Of a stretch of 64,000 bases of DNA, positions 41,410 through 50,675 are shown one piece after another. The position numbers were made by a program, and so were the translations under genes. Under the pieces are notes generated by a model that was given only the letters and a program-made list of their open reading frames with translations, was not told the origin of the DNA and did not search any database. The stretch comes from Sunxiuqinia dokdonensis (GTDB lineage Bacteria > Bacteroidota > Bacteroidia > Bacteroidales > Prolixibacteraceae), in contig NZ_LGIA01000148.1 of assembly GCF_001270965.1 (NCBI RefSeq), forward strand, positions 62,001 through 126,000. The letters are read 5' to 3'. The stretch's first letter is position 1; every line of letters begins with the position of its first letter.

Positions 41410-41931
41410 ATGAAAAAAACAATATTCTTTTTGACAGCCATTGCGGCGGTGGTCTTTCTGACGGTTTCGTGTGGAAATGATGGCCTTGACCTGGAAAAGT
41501 TACGTGCCGAGGAACTCGAAAAGCTGGATGCCTTTATCGAGGCTAATGGGATTACCGTTGAGCCGACCGCTTCGGGAATGTATTATATTGAGGAACTTAA
41601 AGGTACCGGTGACACCATTAAACCTGGTGATCGGGTGAAGATATTTTATACCGGCATGTTTATCGACAGCACCTTGTTTGATTTTACCTCAGATTATGAG
41701 CCTTTCGAATTTGTTGTCGGCAGCACCGATGTCATTACCGGCATGAGTGAGGGGCTCACGTACATGACCCAAGGAGGCAAAGGCACGCTGATTATTCCGT
41801 CGAACCTGGCTTATGGCGCGACGAACAATACTACGCTTGGTATTCCGCGATTTTCGACCCTGATCTTTGATGTGGAGGTGTACAAACATTACAAGTTGTC
41901 GGATACACAAAATGAGTCACAAGACGAATAG
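41410..41931 (+). CDS. FKBP-type peptidyl-prolyl isomerase lipoprotein (GldI-like) 2
   Basis: 173 residues from the ATG at 41410 (MKKTIFFLTAIAAVVFLTVSC), which gives a good lipoprotein signal; an earlier ATG at 41365 does not. FKBP domain: PGDRVKIFYTGMFIDSTLFD, STDVITGMSEGLTYM and TLIIPSNLAYGATNN, GIPRFSTLIFDVEV. It resembles its neighbour at 40767 and is probably a tandem duplicate acting on outer-membrane or periplasmic proteins. A terminator follows directly. Confidence 0.88.
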   Translation: MKKTIFFLTAIAAVVFLTVSCGNDGLDLEKLRAEELEKLDAFIEANGITVEPTASGMYYIEELKGTGDTIKPGDRVKIFYTGMFIDSTLFDFTSDYEPFEFVVGSTDVITGMSEGLTYMTQGGKGTLIIPSNLAYGATNNTTLGIPRFSTLIFDVEVYKHYKLSDTQNESQDE

Positions 41932-41932
41932 C

Positions 41933-41963
41933 ACAAAAGCCCGCGATTGCGGGTTTTGTTTTT
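41933..41963 (+). terminator. Terminator after the FKBP genes
   Basis: Stem ACAAAA-CCCGC / GCGGG-TTTTGT with one bulged G and a GATT loop, followed by T's. It ends just before the start of the NUDIX fusion gene. Confidence 0.8.
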
Positions 41964-41967
41964 ACTG

Positions 41968-43041
41968 ATGCACAGCCAACGAGTACAACTTCTGAAAAAG
42001 CTATTGCCCGGGTTCATCCCGCTTTTTGTTTTTATTGCGGTTGATGAAATTTGGGGGATCAAAGCCGGATTGATTGCCGCCCTGGCAATCGGTTCCGTTG
42101 AACTGGCCTGGATCGGAATTCGGGAGAAACGCTTCGACCGCTTTGTGTTGTTCGATACCTTACTTCTTCTGGCTTTGGGCGGTGTTTCCATTTTGTTGGA
42201 TAACGACATCTTCTTTAAATTGAAGCCGGCCCTGGCCGAATTAATTCTCTGCGCCATTTTGGCTTTTTCGGCTTTCTCCAGAGTGAATATCGTTGCCCTG
42301 ATGAGCAAGCGATACCTCAAAGAGCTACATATCCAGGAAGAACAGATGAATCGGCTGCGAGGCAGCTTACGACTGATGTTTTTTATCTTTTCGGCTCACA
42401 CCATGCTGGTGTTTTATGCTGCTTTTTATTTATCCAACGAGGCTTGGGCATTGATCAGCGGGGGCTTGTTTTACGTGCTGTTTGGACTTGTTTTTGGTAT
42501 TGAATTTTTGAGACAGAAGCAGGCGAAATCCAAACTGCAAACCGCGCATGATGACGAAGAGCTGCTTCCGCTGGTCGACGAGCAAGGTCAAGTGATTGGC
42601 AAGGCGCCGCGGTCGGTTTGCCACAACGGACAAAAGCTGTTGCATCCGGTGGTTCACCTGCACGTGTTGAACCGGCAAGGTGCCATTTATCTGCAAAAGC
42701 GTCCGGCAAACAAATTGGTGCAACCCGGAAAGTGGGACACTGCAGTCGGCGGACACATCGCTTTTGGCGAAGATGTCCAGCTTAGTTTAAAACGCGAAGC
42801 CTGGGAAGAAATCGGACTTCGGGATTTCTCCGCAAAATTAGTCAAACAGTACGTTTGGGAAAGTGATCTGGAACGTGAACTGGTCTTTGTTTTTGTGACC
42901 CGCGATTTTCAGGGAATTCAGCTCCATTCGGAAGAAGTGGAAGAGGGCCGCTTCTGGACCAAAAGTCAAATTTCTAAAAGCTTGGGCGAAGGTGTTTTTA
43001 CACCCAATTTCGAGCACGAGTTTGGCATGTTGTTCAAATAA
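41968..43041 (+). CDS. Membrane (septation protein A-like) - NUDIX hydrolase fusion
   Basis: 357 residues from the ATG at 41968; a TTG at 41947 lies in the terminator and is rejected. The N-terminal 170 residues hold about five membrane segments and resemble YciB/IspZ (septation protein A): LLPGFIPLFVFIAVDEIWG, VLFDTLLLLALGGVSILLD, FYAAFYLSNEAWALISGGLF. After a short linker the rest is a NUDIX domain with a complete box at about 261-284: GHIAFGEDVQ...REAWEEIGL (G-x5-E-x7-RE-x2-EE-x-G). The soluble half resembles isopentenyl-diphosphate isomerase-type NUDIX proteins. Substrate unknown. Confidence 0.85.
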   Translation: MHSQRVQLLKKLLPGFIPLFVFIAVDEIWGIKAGLIAALAIGSVELAWIGIREKRFDRFVLFDTLLLLALGGVSILLDNDIFFKLKPALAELILCAILAFSAFSRVNIVALMSKRYLKELHIQEEQMNRLRGSLRLMFFIFSAHTMLVFYAAFYLSNEAWALISGGLFYVLFGLVFGIEFLRQKQAKSKLQTAHDDEELLPLVDEQGQVIGKAPRSVCHNGQKLLHPVVHLHVLNRQGAIYLQKRPANKLVQPGKWDTAVGGHIAFGEDVQLSLKREAWEEIGLRDFSAKLVKQYVWESDLERELVFVFVTRDFQGIQLHSEEVEEGRFWTKSQISKSLGEGVFTPNFEHEFGMLFK

Positions 43042-43219
43042 TTCGTTATCTGGATTTCAAATTTTTGTCTCATTTTTTTGTGCAAATTCACTTCATTGAA
43101 AAAATAAAAGGGCTGTTTTGAATCAGCGGTTTTCCACAGTTTAAAACCGACTTTTATTCGCACGGCATAAGGGAAGCCGGTCAAAAACCCTTATCTTCGT
43201 TTCCCAAATTTTTAACCCG

Positions 43220-45355
43220 ATGAACACAAAACTCATACAGCGCATCGCTGATCAACTCAACTTACCATTTATTCAGGTTCAAAATACCATCAACTTGCTG
43301 GATGAAGGTGCTACGGTGCCTTTTATATCGCGCTACCGGAAAGAAATGACTGGCAGTTTGGATGAAGTCCAGGTCGGAAATATAAAAGATGAGCAAGCCC
43401 GGTTGGAAGAGTTGGTCAAACGGAAAGAGACCATCTTAAAAACCATTGATGAACAGGAACTGCTGACCGGTGAGTTGAAGGCCCGGATTGATGAGTGTTT
43501 TGATGCCACGGAGCTGGAAGATATTTACCTGCCTTATAAGCCCAAGCGAAAAACCAAAGCGTCGGTAGCCCGCGAAAGAGGACTCGAGCCTTTGGCAAAG
43601 ATCCTGATGAAACAGCAGGAACGCGAGGTGGAAAGCCGGGCAATGGCTTTTGTAACGGGTGAGGTGGAATCGGTAGAGGAGGCGTTGGCCGGAGCCCGCG
43701 ACATCATTGCCGAATGGATCAGCGAAAATGAAAAAGCCCGGAACATGGTGCGTCGGGCTTTTGGTGCCGGAGCCACAATCAAAAGTAAAGTGGCCAAAGG
43801 AAAAGAGGAAGCGGGCGAAAAATACCGCGATTATTTTGAGTGGGAAGAACCGCTAAAACGTTGCCCCTCTCACCGTTTGCTGGCTATGCGAAGGGGAGAA
43901 AACGAAGGGATATTGCGTATTTCAATTGCGCCTGATGAAACAGATATTCTGGAGCGCCTGAATCGGTTTTTTGTCCGATCCGAAAATGCTTGTGGAGAAC
44001 AAGTTAAGCTAGCAGTGAAAGACAGTTACAAGCGCCTGCTTTCATCGGCCATTGAAACTGAATTTGCACAGGCTTCAAAGCTGAAAGCTGACCAGGAAGC
44101 CATCCAGGTGTTTGCCGAAAACTTGCGACAATTGTTGCTGGCAGCTCCTCTCGGACAAAAACGGGTGTTGGCCATCGACCCCGGTTACCGCACGGGCTGC
44201 AAACTGGTTTGTTTGGATGAGCAGGGCAATTTATTGCATAACGAAACCATTTATCCCAACAAGCCGCAGGAAGAAACCAAGCAGTCGGCCCGCAAAATAA
44301 CCTCGCTGGTTGGTGCTTACCATATTGATGCCATTGCCATTGGAAATGGAACGGCCAGCCGCGAAACCGAGCACTTCATTAAAAAGCTGCGCTACGATCG
44401 TGATATCAAAGTGTTTGTGGTTTCTGAAGATGGTGCCTCCATTTATTCGGCCTCGAAAGTGGCGCGCGAAGAATTCCCCAGTTATGATGTGACCGTGAGG
44501 GGAGCGGTTTCCATTGGTCGCCGGCTGATGGATCCGCTGGCCGAGCTCGTTAAAATTGATCCGAAATCAATCGGGGTGGGGCAGTACCAGCACGATGTCG
44601 ATCAGAAATTGCTGAAAAACAGCTTGGATTCCGTTGTTGAGCTGGCAGTGAATAAAGTGGGTGTCAATGTCAATACCGCATCAAAACATTTGCTGACCTA
44701 TATCTCGGGACTTGGGCCACAACTGGCGCAAAATATCGTGGACTACCGCAAGGAAAGCGGCGCCTTTGGTTCGCGGAAAGAACTGCTCAAAGTCCCCCGT
44801 ATGGGAGCCAAAGCCTTTGAACAAGCGGCGGGTTTCCTTCGGATTCCTGATGCGAAAAATCCACTCGACAATTCGGCCGTGCATCCTGAATCCTACCACA
44901 TTGCAGAGCAAATGGCCAAAGATCTCGGCTGTAGTATCAACGATTTGATGAAATCAGAAGACTTGCAGCAGAAAATCAATCTCGAGAAATACCGGACCGA
45001 GTTTGTTGGGCTTCCTACATTAAAAGATATCCTGGCCGAGCTGGCCAAGCCCGGGCGCGATCCAAGAAAGAACATCAAAGTTTTTGAATTTGCTGAGGGA
45101 ATTTTTCGGATGGAAGACCTGCACGAAGGCATGGTGTTGCCGGGCATCGTGACCAATATTACCAAGTTCGGTGCCTTTGTCGATGTCGGTGTCAAGCAGG
45201 ATGGCCTGGTGCATATTTCGCAACTGGCCAACCGGTTTGTGAGCGACCCCAACGAGGTGGTTAAACTTCACGAACATGTGAAGGTGAAAGTCACCGATGT
45301 GGACATCTCCCGAAAGCGAATCCAGCTCAGTTTAAAGGATGTGGAGCAGGCTTAG
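43220..45355 (+). CDS. tex: Tex family RNA-binding transcription accessory protein
   Basis: 711 residues, the full Tex layout: N-terminal helical part, YqgF-like RNase H fold with VLAIDPGYRTGCKLVCLDE (about 320), helix-hairpin-helix motifs (LLTYISGLGPQLAQNIVDYR and LLKVPRMGAKAFEQAAGFLR), and a C-terminal S1 domain (GMVLPGIVTNITKFGAFVDV, ends RKRIQLSLKD). Binds nucleic acids; affects transcription and stress tolerance in other bacteria. Its last bases overlap the convergent PspC gene by four. Confidence 0.96.
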   Translation: MNTKLIQRIADQLNLPFIQVQNTINLLDEGATVPFISRYRKEMTGSLDEVQVGNIKDEQARLEELVKRKETILKTIDEQELLTGELKARIDECFDATELEDIYLPYKPKRKTKASVARERGLEPLAKILMKQQEREVESRAMAFVTGEVESVEEALAGARDIIAEWISENEKARNMVRRAFGAGATIKSKVAKGKEEAGEKYRDYFEWEEPLKRCPSHRLLAMRRGENEGILRISIAPDETDILERLNRFFVRSENACGEQVKLAVKDSYKRLLSSAIETEFAQASKLKADQEAIQVFAENLRQLLLAAPLGQKRVLAIDPGYRTGCKLVCLDEQGNLLHNETIYPNKPQEETKQSARKITSLVGAYHIDAIAIGNGTASRETEHFIKKLRYDRDIKVFVVSEDGASIYSASKVAREEFPSYDVTVRGAVSIGRRLMDPLAELVKIDPKSIGVGQYQHDVDQKLLKNSLDSVVELAVNKVGVNVNTASKHLLTYISGLGPQLAQNIVDYRKESGAFGSRKELLKVPRMGAKAFEQAAGFLRIPDAKNPLDNSAVHPESYHIAEQMAKDLGCSINDLMKSEDLQQKINLEKYRTEFVGLPTLKDILAELAKPGRDPRKNIKVFEFAEGIFRMEDLHEGMVLPGIVTNITKFGAFVDVGVKQDGLVHISQLANRFVSDPNEVVKLHEHVKVKVTDVDISRKRIQLSLKDVEQA

Positions 45356-45558
45356 GCTTGCTTCGGAATAAAAATCCAGCAAATCAGGTAAATCAAAAGC
45401 CCCGGAAATCCGACACTTAAGATTGACACCACCACATAAATCACCCGCAGCAAAGAGGGATCGATATCAAAATATTCGGCAAAGCCGGCTACAACCCCGG
45501 CAATCATCTTGTTGTTCGACCGGGTCAAGCGTTTTTTAGGGGCACCAATTGTTTCCAT
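45352..45558 (-). CDS. PspC domain protein
   Basis: 68 residues: KKRLTRSNNKMIAGVVAGFA, EYFDIDPSLLRVIYVVVSIL and a second hydrophobic run GFPGLLIYLICWIFIPKQA. This is a bare PspC domain, an inner-membrane module linked to envelope stress (phage-shock) control. It is 5 bases after the small acidic gene at 45564 and probably co-transcribed. Confidence 0.9.
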   Translation of the reverse strand: METIGAPKKRLTRSNNKMIAGVVAGFAEYFDIDPSLLRVIYVVVSILSVGFPGLLIYLICWIFIPKQA

Positions 45559-45563
45559 CGCGC

Positions 45564-45812
45564 TTAGTCTTCGTCATCAAATAAATTTTCCTGACTCTCA
45601 AATTCAGCCTCCAGGTACTCTTCGGCTTCTTCCAATAGTTGTCTTACAAGTTCTTTTGAGTCAGGTTCTTCGCTTAGCCAGTGGATTTCCTGGTTCGACC
45701 AGAAATCTTCGATGTCGCTTTCAACAATGAATTTAGGTTCTTCGGTGTGAACCACGAAAATGGTGTCGGGTGTTTCCTGAGAATTGTCTGCAAGTAGGAA
45801 TTTTGGTAACAT
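45564..45812 (-). CDS. Small acidic protein of unknown function
   Basis: 82 residues from the ATG at 45812 (MLPKFLLADNS); an in-frame TTG at 45839 is possible. Strongly acidic: TEEPKFIVESDIEDFW, then KELVRQLLEEAEEYLEAEFE and the end LFDDED. No signal or membrane segment. Not recognised beyond occurrence next to PspC genes in related bacteria. Operon with the PspC gene suggests an accessory role. Confidence 0.72.
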   Translation of the reverse strand: MLPKFLLADNSQETPDTIFVVHTEEPKFIVESDIEDFWSNQEIHWLSEEPDSKELVRQLLEEAEEYLEAEFESQENLFDDED

Positions 45813-46014
45813 AGCTTTTTCTTTATTATTTGTAAGCAAATTTATGGAAAAAACTGATGTATGTTCAGCTTTGGTGCGAGTTTTTTTAAATTAAATATTG
45901 ATGGGAATTACGCGTCCAAAGTTATAAAATGAAAGAAAATCAAGCGAATTTGCTATTTTATTTTAACAGAAGAAAACGATGTGTTATTTTAGCTTCCGGA
46001 TTTAAGCGGGCATT

Positions 46015-47685
46015 ATGAATAAATTGAATGAGATTCTCTCTCTGGTTGATGGATACATCGGTGGCAGTCAGTGGTTTGTTTTTTTATTGTTGGGCACCGG
46101 CCTGTTTTTTACCTTCTATCTGCGATTTCCTCAGTTTCGATACCTGGGGCCTGCTTTTCGAATTGTGAGAGGGAAATTCGATCGTCAAGGCGATGAGGGC
46201 GACACCTCACACTTTCAGGCTTTAACCACCGCGCTTTCCGGAACGGTGGGGACGGGCAACATTGCCGGAGTTGCCCTGGCCATTCATCTGGGTGGGCCGG
46301 CTGCACTTTTCTGGATGTTTGCAACCGCACTGGTCGGCATGACGACGAAATTTGTTGAAGTCACCCTGTCGCATAAATACCGGGAAAAGACGGCTGATGG
46401 TACGATGGCTGGCGGGCCGATGTATTACATGAAAAACCGGTTGAACATGAAATGGCTGGCAGTGATTTTTGCTGTGGCCACCATCTTTTCTTCATTTGGA
46501 ACTGGCAATTTACCCCAAATCAACTCAATCGCTAATTCGATGCACGCCACTTTTGGGATCGATAAAATTATTACCGGCGGGGTTTTGGCCGTTTTGCTCG
46601 GATTTGTAATTATTGGCGGAATTAAACGAATTGCTCAGGTCACTTCGCGGCTGGTTCCCATTATGGCTGTCATTTATTTTGTTGGAGCAGTAGCTGTCAT
46701 CCTTTTTAACTACCAAAATATTGTGCCGTCGATCATCTCTGTGTTCAGCGATGTGTTTACCGGAACGTCGGCTGCCGGTGGATTTTTGGGGGCCAGCTTT
46801 GCCTTTGCTTTTAACCGCGGCGTCAATCGCGGGCTGTTTTCCAATGAGGCCGGGCAGGGCTCAGCACCCATTGCTCACGCCGCAGCCCGAGCACACGAGC
46901 CGGTATCAGAGGGAATGGTGGCGTTGCTCGAACCTTTCATTGATACCATTATCATTTGTATGCTCACGGGTCTGGTCATTCTGTCGTCGGGCGTGTGGAG
47001 CGAAAAATTGGACAACCAGTTTCAATCGGCTGATATTGAAGTGCTGGCGGGCCGGTATGTGGAAAGCCATGAAGCCGATCGGGAACAACTGGCCGACTTT
47101 CTTCTGGGAAGAACTGACCTGGCGCGATACACCGGTGGTTTGCAGGTGACTGAGGGCCGCATTGCCGGCGACGTCACCATCCTGCATGCCCGTTCGTTAG
47201 CCGGGGAAATTGTCGTCAGCAAAGACGGAAAGCCTTTTACCGGCATGCTCCATGTTGTCAACGGCCATTTGCCGGTCGACGATGGAACCCGACTCCACGG
47301 GAAATCGCTCATTCACAGCGCCCCACTCACCACCGAGGCTTTTACAAAAAGCTGGTTTGGAGCGTCCGGGCGTTATATTGTAGCCATCGGCCTGTTGTTG
47401 TTTGCTTTCTCTACAGCCATTTCCTGGTCGTATTACGGCGGGCGGGCTGTCACTTTTCTCTTCGGAATCAAAGGAGAAATTTATTACCGTATAGTTTATG
47501 TTATCGGTTTCTTTTTCGCTTCATTTACAGATACAACCATCGTTTGGACATTTTCAGGAATCACCATTGCCATGATGACCATACCGAACCTGATCGGTAT
47601 TTTGATGTTGCGTAAGGAGATGAAATCGGAAGTGAAGGCATTTTGGAAAGAATACTCCGATTTTTTCGGGAATCAAAAAACTTAA
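46015..47685 (+). CDS. Alanine/glycine:cation symporter (AGCS) with loop insertion
   Basis: 556 residues, about 100 longer than usual. The AGCS core is complete: [20 protein letters not shown] (about 70-89), [33 protein letters not shown] (265-284) and the C-terminal segments from [20 protein letters not shown]. Residues of about 330-440, between two membrane segments, are an inserted soluble stretch ([20 protein letters not shown] through [12 protein letters not shown]). Transports small amino acids with Na+ or H+. The insert is probably extracytoplasmic. Confidence 0.9.
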   Translation: MNKLNEILSLVDGYIGGSQWFVFLLLGTGLFFTFYLRFPQFRYLGPAFRIVRGKFDRQGDEGDTSHFQALTTALSGTVGTGNIAGVALAIHLGGPAALFWMFATALVGMTTKFVEVTLSHKYREKTADGTMAGGPMYYMKNRLNMKWLAVIFAVATIFSSFGTGNLPQINSIANSMHATFGIDKIITGGVLAVLLGFVIIGGIKRIAQVTSRLVPIMAVIYFVGAVAVILFNYQNIVPSIISVFSDVFTGTSAAGGFLGASFAFAFNRGVNRGLFSNEAGQGSAPIAHAAARAHEPVSEGMVALLEPFIDTIIICMLTGLVILSSGVWSEKLDNQFQSADIEVLAGRYVESHEADREQLADFLLGRTDLARYTGGLQVTEGRIAGDVTILHARSLAGEIVVSKDGKPFTGMLHVVNGHLPVDDGTRLHGKSLIHSAPLTTEAFTKSWFGASGRYIVAIGLLLFAFSTAISWSYYGGRAVTFLFGIKGEIYYRIVYVIGFFFASFTDTTIVWTFSGITIAMMTIPNLIGILMLRKEMKSEVKAFWKEYSDFFGNQKT

Positions 47686-47697
47686 CCAATTTTAATT

Positions 47698-47705
47698 TAT
47701 TTTTG
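47698..47705 (+). promoter_or_regulatory. Putative -7 box of the response regulator gene
   Basis: TATTTTTG, 20 bases before the ATG at 47726; leader would be short. Confidence 0.35.
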
Positions 47706-47725
47706 TCTCATTCTTTTTGACAAAT

Positions 47726-48115
47726 ATGAAAAACGACCTAACAAAATTATCCCTTCTTGTTGTGGACGACAGTTCAATTAACCAGCGAGTTGTCGCCATG
47801 TCTTTAAGAAATGCCATGGGCCGGATTGATACAGCCAGCAACGGTATGGATGCCTACAACATGTATCGCGAAAACCAGTATGATATTATCTTGATGGATG
47901 GCCGCATGCCGGTGATGGATGGTTTTGAAGCCACGCAAAAGATTCGCGATTTTGAAAAGGAAAAGGCGCTGGAAAATCCGGCCGTTATTATCGCCTTAAC
48001 CGGAAGCGACACGGAACATGAAATGAGAGCCTGCATCAACTCCGGAATGGATGCTTGTATGGTGAAACCTTTTCGGATTCAGGAATTTCTGGAAATCGTA
48101 AAAGATTTTAACTAA
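47726..48115 (+). CDS. Single-domain response regulator (receiver only)
   Basis: 129 residues from the ATG at 47726. Receiver fold: acidic D14 and D15 in LLVVDDSSINQRV, phospho-acceptor D58 in YDIILMDGRMPVMDGFEA, T in IIALTGSD and K in CMVKPFRIQEF. No output domain. SINQRVVAMSL resembles the receiver domains of hybrid histidine kinases, so it may be a relay partner of one encoded elsewhere. Single gene between the symporter and mutS2. Confidence 0.92.
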   Translation: MKNDLTKLSLLVVDDSSINQRVVAMSLRNAMGRIDTASNGMDAYNMYRENQYDIILMDGRMPVMDGFEATQKIRDFEKEKALENPAVIIALTGSDTEHEMRACINSGMDACMVKPFRIQEFLEIVKDFN

Positions 48116-48142
48116 GATTCTGTTATTACACCCACATCTTTC

Positions 48143-48150
48143 TATTTTTG
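48143..48150 (+). promoter_or_regulatory. Putative -7 box of mutS2
   Basis: TATTTTTG, 30 bases before the ATG at 48181; a weak CTG lies 20 bases upstream. It speaks for the ATG at 48181 rather than an upstream frame start at 48148. Confidence 0.45.
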
Positions 48151-48180
48151 CCGAACAATTGCTTTAGTACGAAAATTGGC

Positions 48181-50670
48181 ATGGCAAAAATATACCCACA
48201 AAATTTTGAATCAAAAATTGGTTTCGATCGCATTCGGAGCTTATTGAAAGGAAATTGCCTGGGCACGCTCGGCAAAGACCGGGTGGACGAAATTTCCTTT
48301 TTATCCGAATTTGACACCATTCAGCTGGAATTGGCCTATGCCGATGAGTTTTCACGCCTGATGGTTGAAAGTGACAATTTTCCTACAAACTATTACTTCG
48401 ACTTGCGTCCGTCGCTCTCCAAAATTCAAACCGAAGGACGTTTTTTGGAAGTGAATGAATTGTTTGACCTGAAACGTTCGCTCGAAACGGTCACCGCGAT
48501 CATTCGTTTTTTGGGAAACCAGAAAGAAGAGATTTATCCAAACTTGTGCGCTTTGGTTCAGCCCATCCAGGTTTTTCCCTACATCAAGGAACGCATTGAT
48601 CAAATCATTAGCCAACACGGAAAAATTAAAGACAATGCCTCGCCCGAGCTGGGACAGATACGTCGTGAGTTGCTCAGCAAACAAAGCAATGTGTCGAAAC
48701 GTTTGCACAGCATTTTGCGGCAGGCGCAGCGCGATGGGCTGGTGGACGAAGATACCTCGGTCTCCATTCGCGACGGGCGTCCGGTAATTCCGGTTTCGTC
48801 GGCCATGAAACGACGGCTGAACGGAATTGTACACGACGAATCGGCCACTGGCAAAACCGCATACATTGAACCCGCCGAAGTGGTGGAAATCAACAACGAA
48901 ATACGTGAGCTGGAATATGCAGAGAAGCGCGAGATTGTTCGTATTCTGATTGAATTTTCGAACGATGTAAGGCCGTATTTGCAAGACCTTTTTTACCTGT
49001 ACGATTTCTTGGGAACCATTGATTTTATCCGGGCCAAAGCACGCCTGGCTATTCAAATGGACGCCATCAAACCAGCCATGGAAGCCAAGCCCCAACTGTT
49101 TTGGGAGAAAGCGGTTCACCCCTTGTTGCGCCTGGCGTTGGAGCGCGAAAAACGGAAAGTTATTCCACTGGATATTGAATTGAGCCCGGAAAAGCACTTG
49201 CTGCTGATTTCGGGACCCAACGCCGGAGGAAAGTCCGTTTGCCTGAAAACGGTGGGTCTGCTGCAATACATGTTGCAGTGCGGTTTGCTGATTCCGGTGG
49301 ATGAAAAAAGCCGGGCCGGAATTTTTGATCAATTGTTTATCGATATTGGCGATGAGCAATCCCTGGAAAATGATTTGAGTACCTACAGTTCGCATCTGAT
49401 GAACATGAAGCATTTTCTGAAGTTTACGAACAACCGGACCTTAATTTTAATTGATGAATTTGGAACGGGTACTGAACCGATGATTGGTGGCGCCATTGCC
49501 GAAGCCATTCTTGATCAGTTGAACAAGGAAGGTACCTTTGGCGTGATTACCACACACTACACCAACTTGAAGCACTTTGCCTCGTCGGTTGACGGCATTG
49601 AGAATGGCGCCATGTTGTATGATAATCACCAGATGGAACCGCTCTTTCAGTTGCAGATTGGCAAGCCGGGCAGTTCATTTGCTTTTGAAATTGCCCGCAA
49701 AATTGGCATGCCCGAAACCATTTTACAGGAAGCCACCGAAAAGGTGGGTGCCGACCACATCAACTTCGACAAGCACTTGCGCGATATTGTACGCGACAAA
49801 CGGTACTGGGAATCGAAACGCCAACGGATCCGGAAAGTGGAGCGCAGCCTGGATGAGATGGCTGAGAAATACGAGTTCGACTTGAGCGAGATGGCCAAGC
49901 AACGCAAACAGATTGTTGCCGAAGCGAAAGAAGAAGCCGCCCGCGTGTTGGCCGAGGCCAATAAAATGGTGGAAAAAACCATTCGCGAAATTCGCGAAAG
50001 TCAGGCGGAAAAAGAGAAAACAAAGGCCATTCGTAAACAGTTAACCGTCTTTAAAGAAAAAATTGAGGTTCCTGAAGAAGAAAACGACGAATGGATCAAT
50101 AAGAAAATTCAGAAGCTGAAAGAAAAGGAAAAACGCCGGAATGAACGGCGGCCCGAAAAGCCCGGGAAGGTAAAAGTTTCAGTGTCGAAAAAGCAGAAGG
50201 CTGAATTGGAACCCGGCGACAAAGTGCGGATGGAAGGCCAAAACAGCATTGGCGAAGTGCTCGAAGTTGGCGACAAAAACGTGGTGGTGGCATTTGGTCA
50301 GCTGCGTACCTCGGTGAACCGGAAAAAATTGCAAAAGGTGAGCAACAACGAGGCCAAGAAAGAAATGCGCGGAACAAACAAGACCTTGCCCAATGTGCAT
50401 CGCAAACTGTCGGAAAAGCGTAATACCTTCAAGCCCGAAATTGATGTTCGCGGACAGCGGGCCGACGAAGCCATTTCAAATATTCAGGCTTTTTTAGACG
50501 AAGCCATCATGCTGGATGTTTCCGAATTGCGCATTCTGCATGGCAAAGGAAACGGCATTTTGCGCGAAATGATCCGCAGCTTCCTGGGGGCCGATCCGAT
50601 TGTTCGTTCCTATCGCGACGAGCATGTGCAGTTTGGCGGCGCCGGAATCACCATTGTAGAGTTGAGTTGA
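48181..50670 (+). CDS. mutS2: Endonuclease MutS2
   Basis: 829 residues from the ATG at 48181. MutS core without mismatch-recognition domain: Walker A ISGPNAGGKSV (about 343-353), DIGDEQSLENDLSTYSSH, Walker B LILIDEFGTGTEP, a long coiled region (about 540-640, Lys/Glu rich), a KOW-like segment, and a C-terminal Smr nuclease domain from DVRGQRADEAI (about 755) with LRILHGKGNGILR. Roles in limiting recombination and in ribosome-collision rescue are known for the family. Convergent with the symporter gene, 5 bases apart. Confidence 0.95.
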   Translation: MAKIYPQNFESKIGFDRIRSLLKGNCLGTLGKDRVDEISFLSEFDTIQLELAYADEFSRLMVESDNFPTNYYFDLRPSLSKIQTEGRFLEVNELFDLKRSLETVTAIIRFLGNQKEEIYPNLCALVQPIQVFPYIKERIDQIISQHGKIKDNASPELGQIRRELLSKQSNVSKRLHSILRQAQRDGLVDEDTSVSIRDGRPVIPVSSAMKRRLNGIVHDESATGKTAYIEPAEVVEINNEIRELEYAEKREIVRILIEFSNDVRPYLQDLFYLYDFLGTIDFIRAKARLAIQMDAIKPAMEAKPQLFWEKAVHPLLRLALEREKRKVIPLDIELSPEKHLLLISGPNAGGKSVCLKTVGLLQYMLQCGLLIPVDEKSRAGIFDQLFIDIGDEQSLENDLSTYSSHLMNMKHFLKFTNNRTLILIDEFGTGTEPMIGGAIAEAILDQLNKEGTFGVITTHYTNLKHFASSVDGIENGAMLYDNHQMEPLFQLQIGKPGSSFAFEIARKIGMPETILQEATEKVGADHINFDKHLRDIVRDKRYWESKRQRIRKVERSLDEMAEKYEFDLSEMAKQRKQIVAEAKEEAARVLAEANKMVEKTIREIRESQAEKEKTKAIRKQLTVFKEKIEVPEEENDEWINKKIQKLKEKEKRRNERRPEKPGKVKVSVSKKQKAELEPGDKVRMEGQNSIGEVLEVGDKNVVVAFGQLRTSVNRKKLQKVSNNEAKKEMRGTNKTLPNVHRKLSEKRNTFKPEIDVRGQRADEAISNIQAFLDEAIMLDVSELRILHGKGNGILREMIRSFLGADPIVRSYRDEHVQFGGAGITIVELS

Positions 50671-50675
50671 TAATC

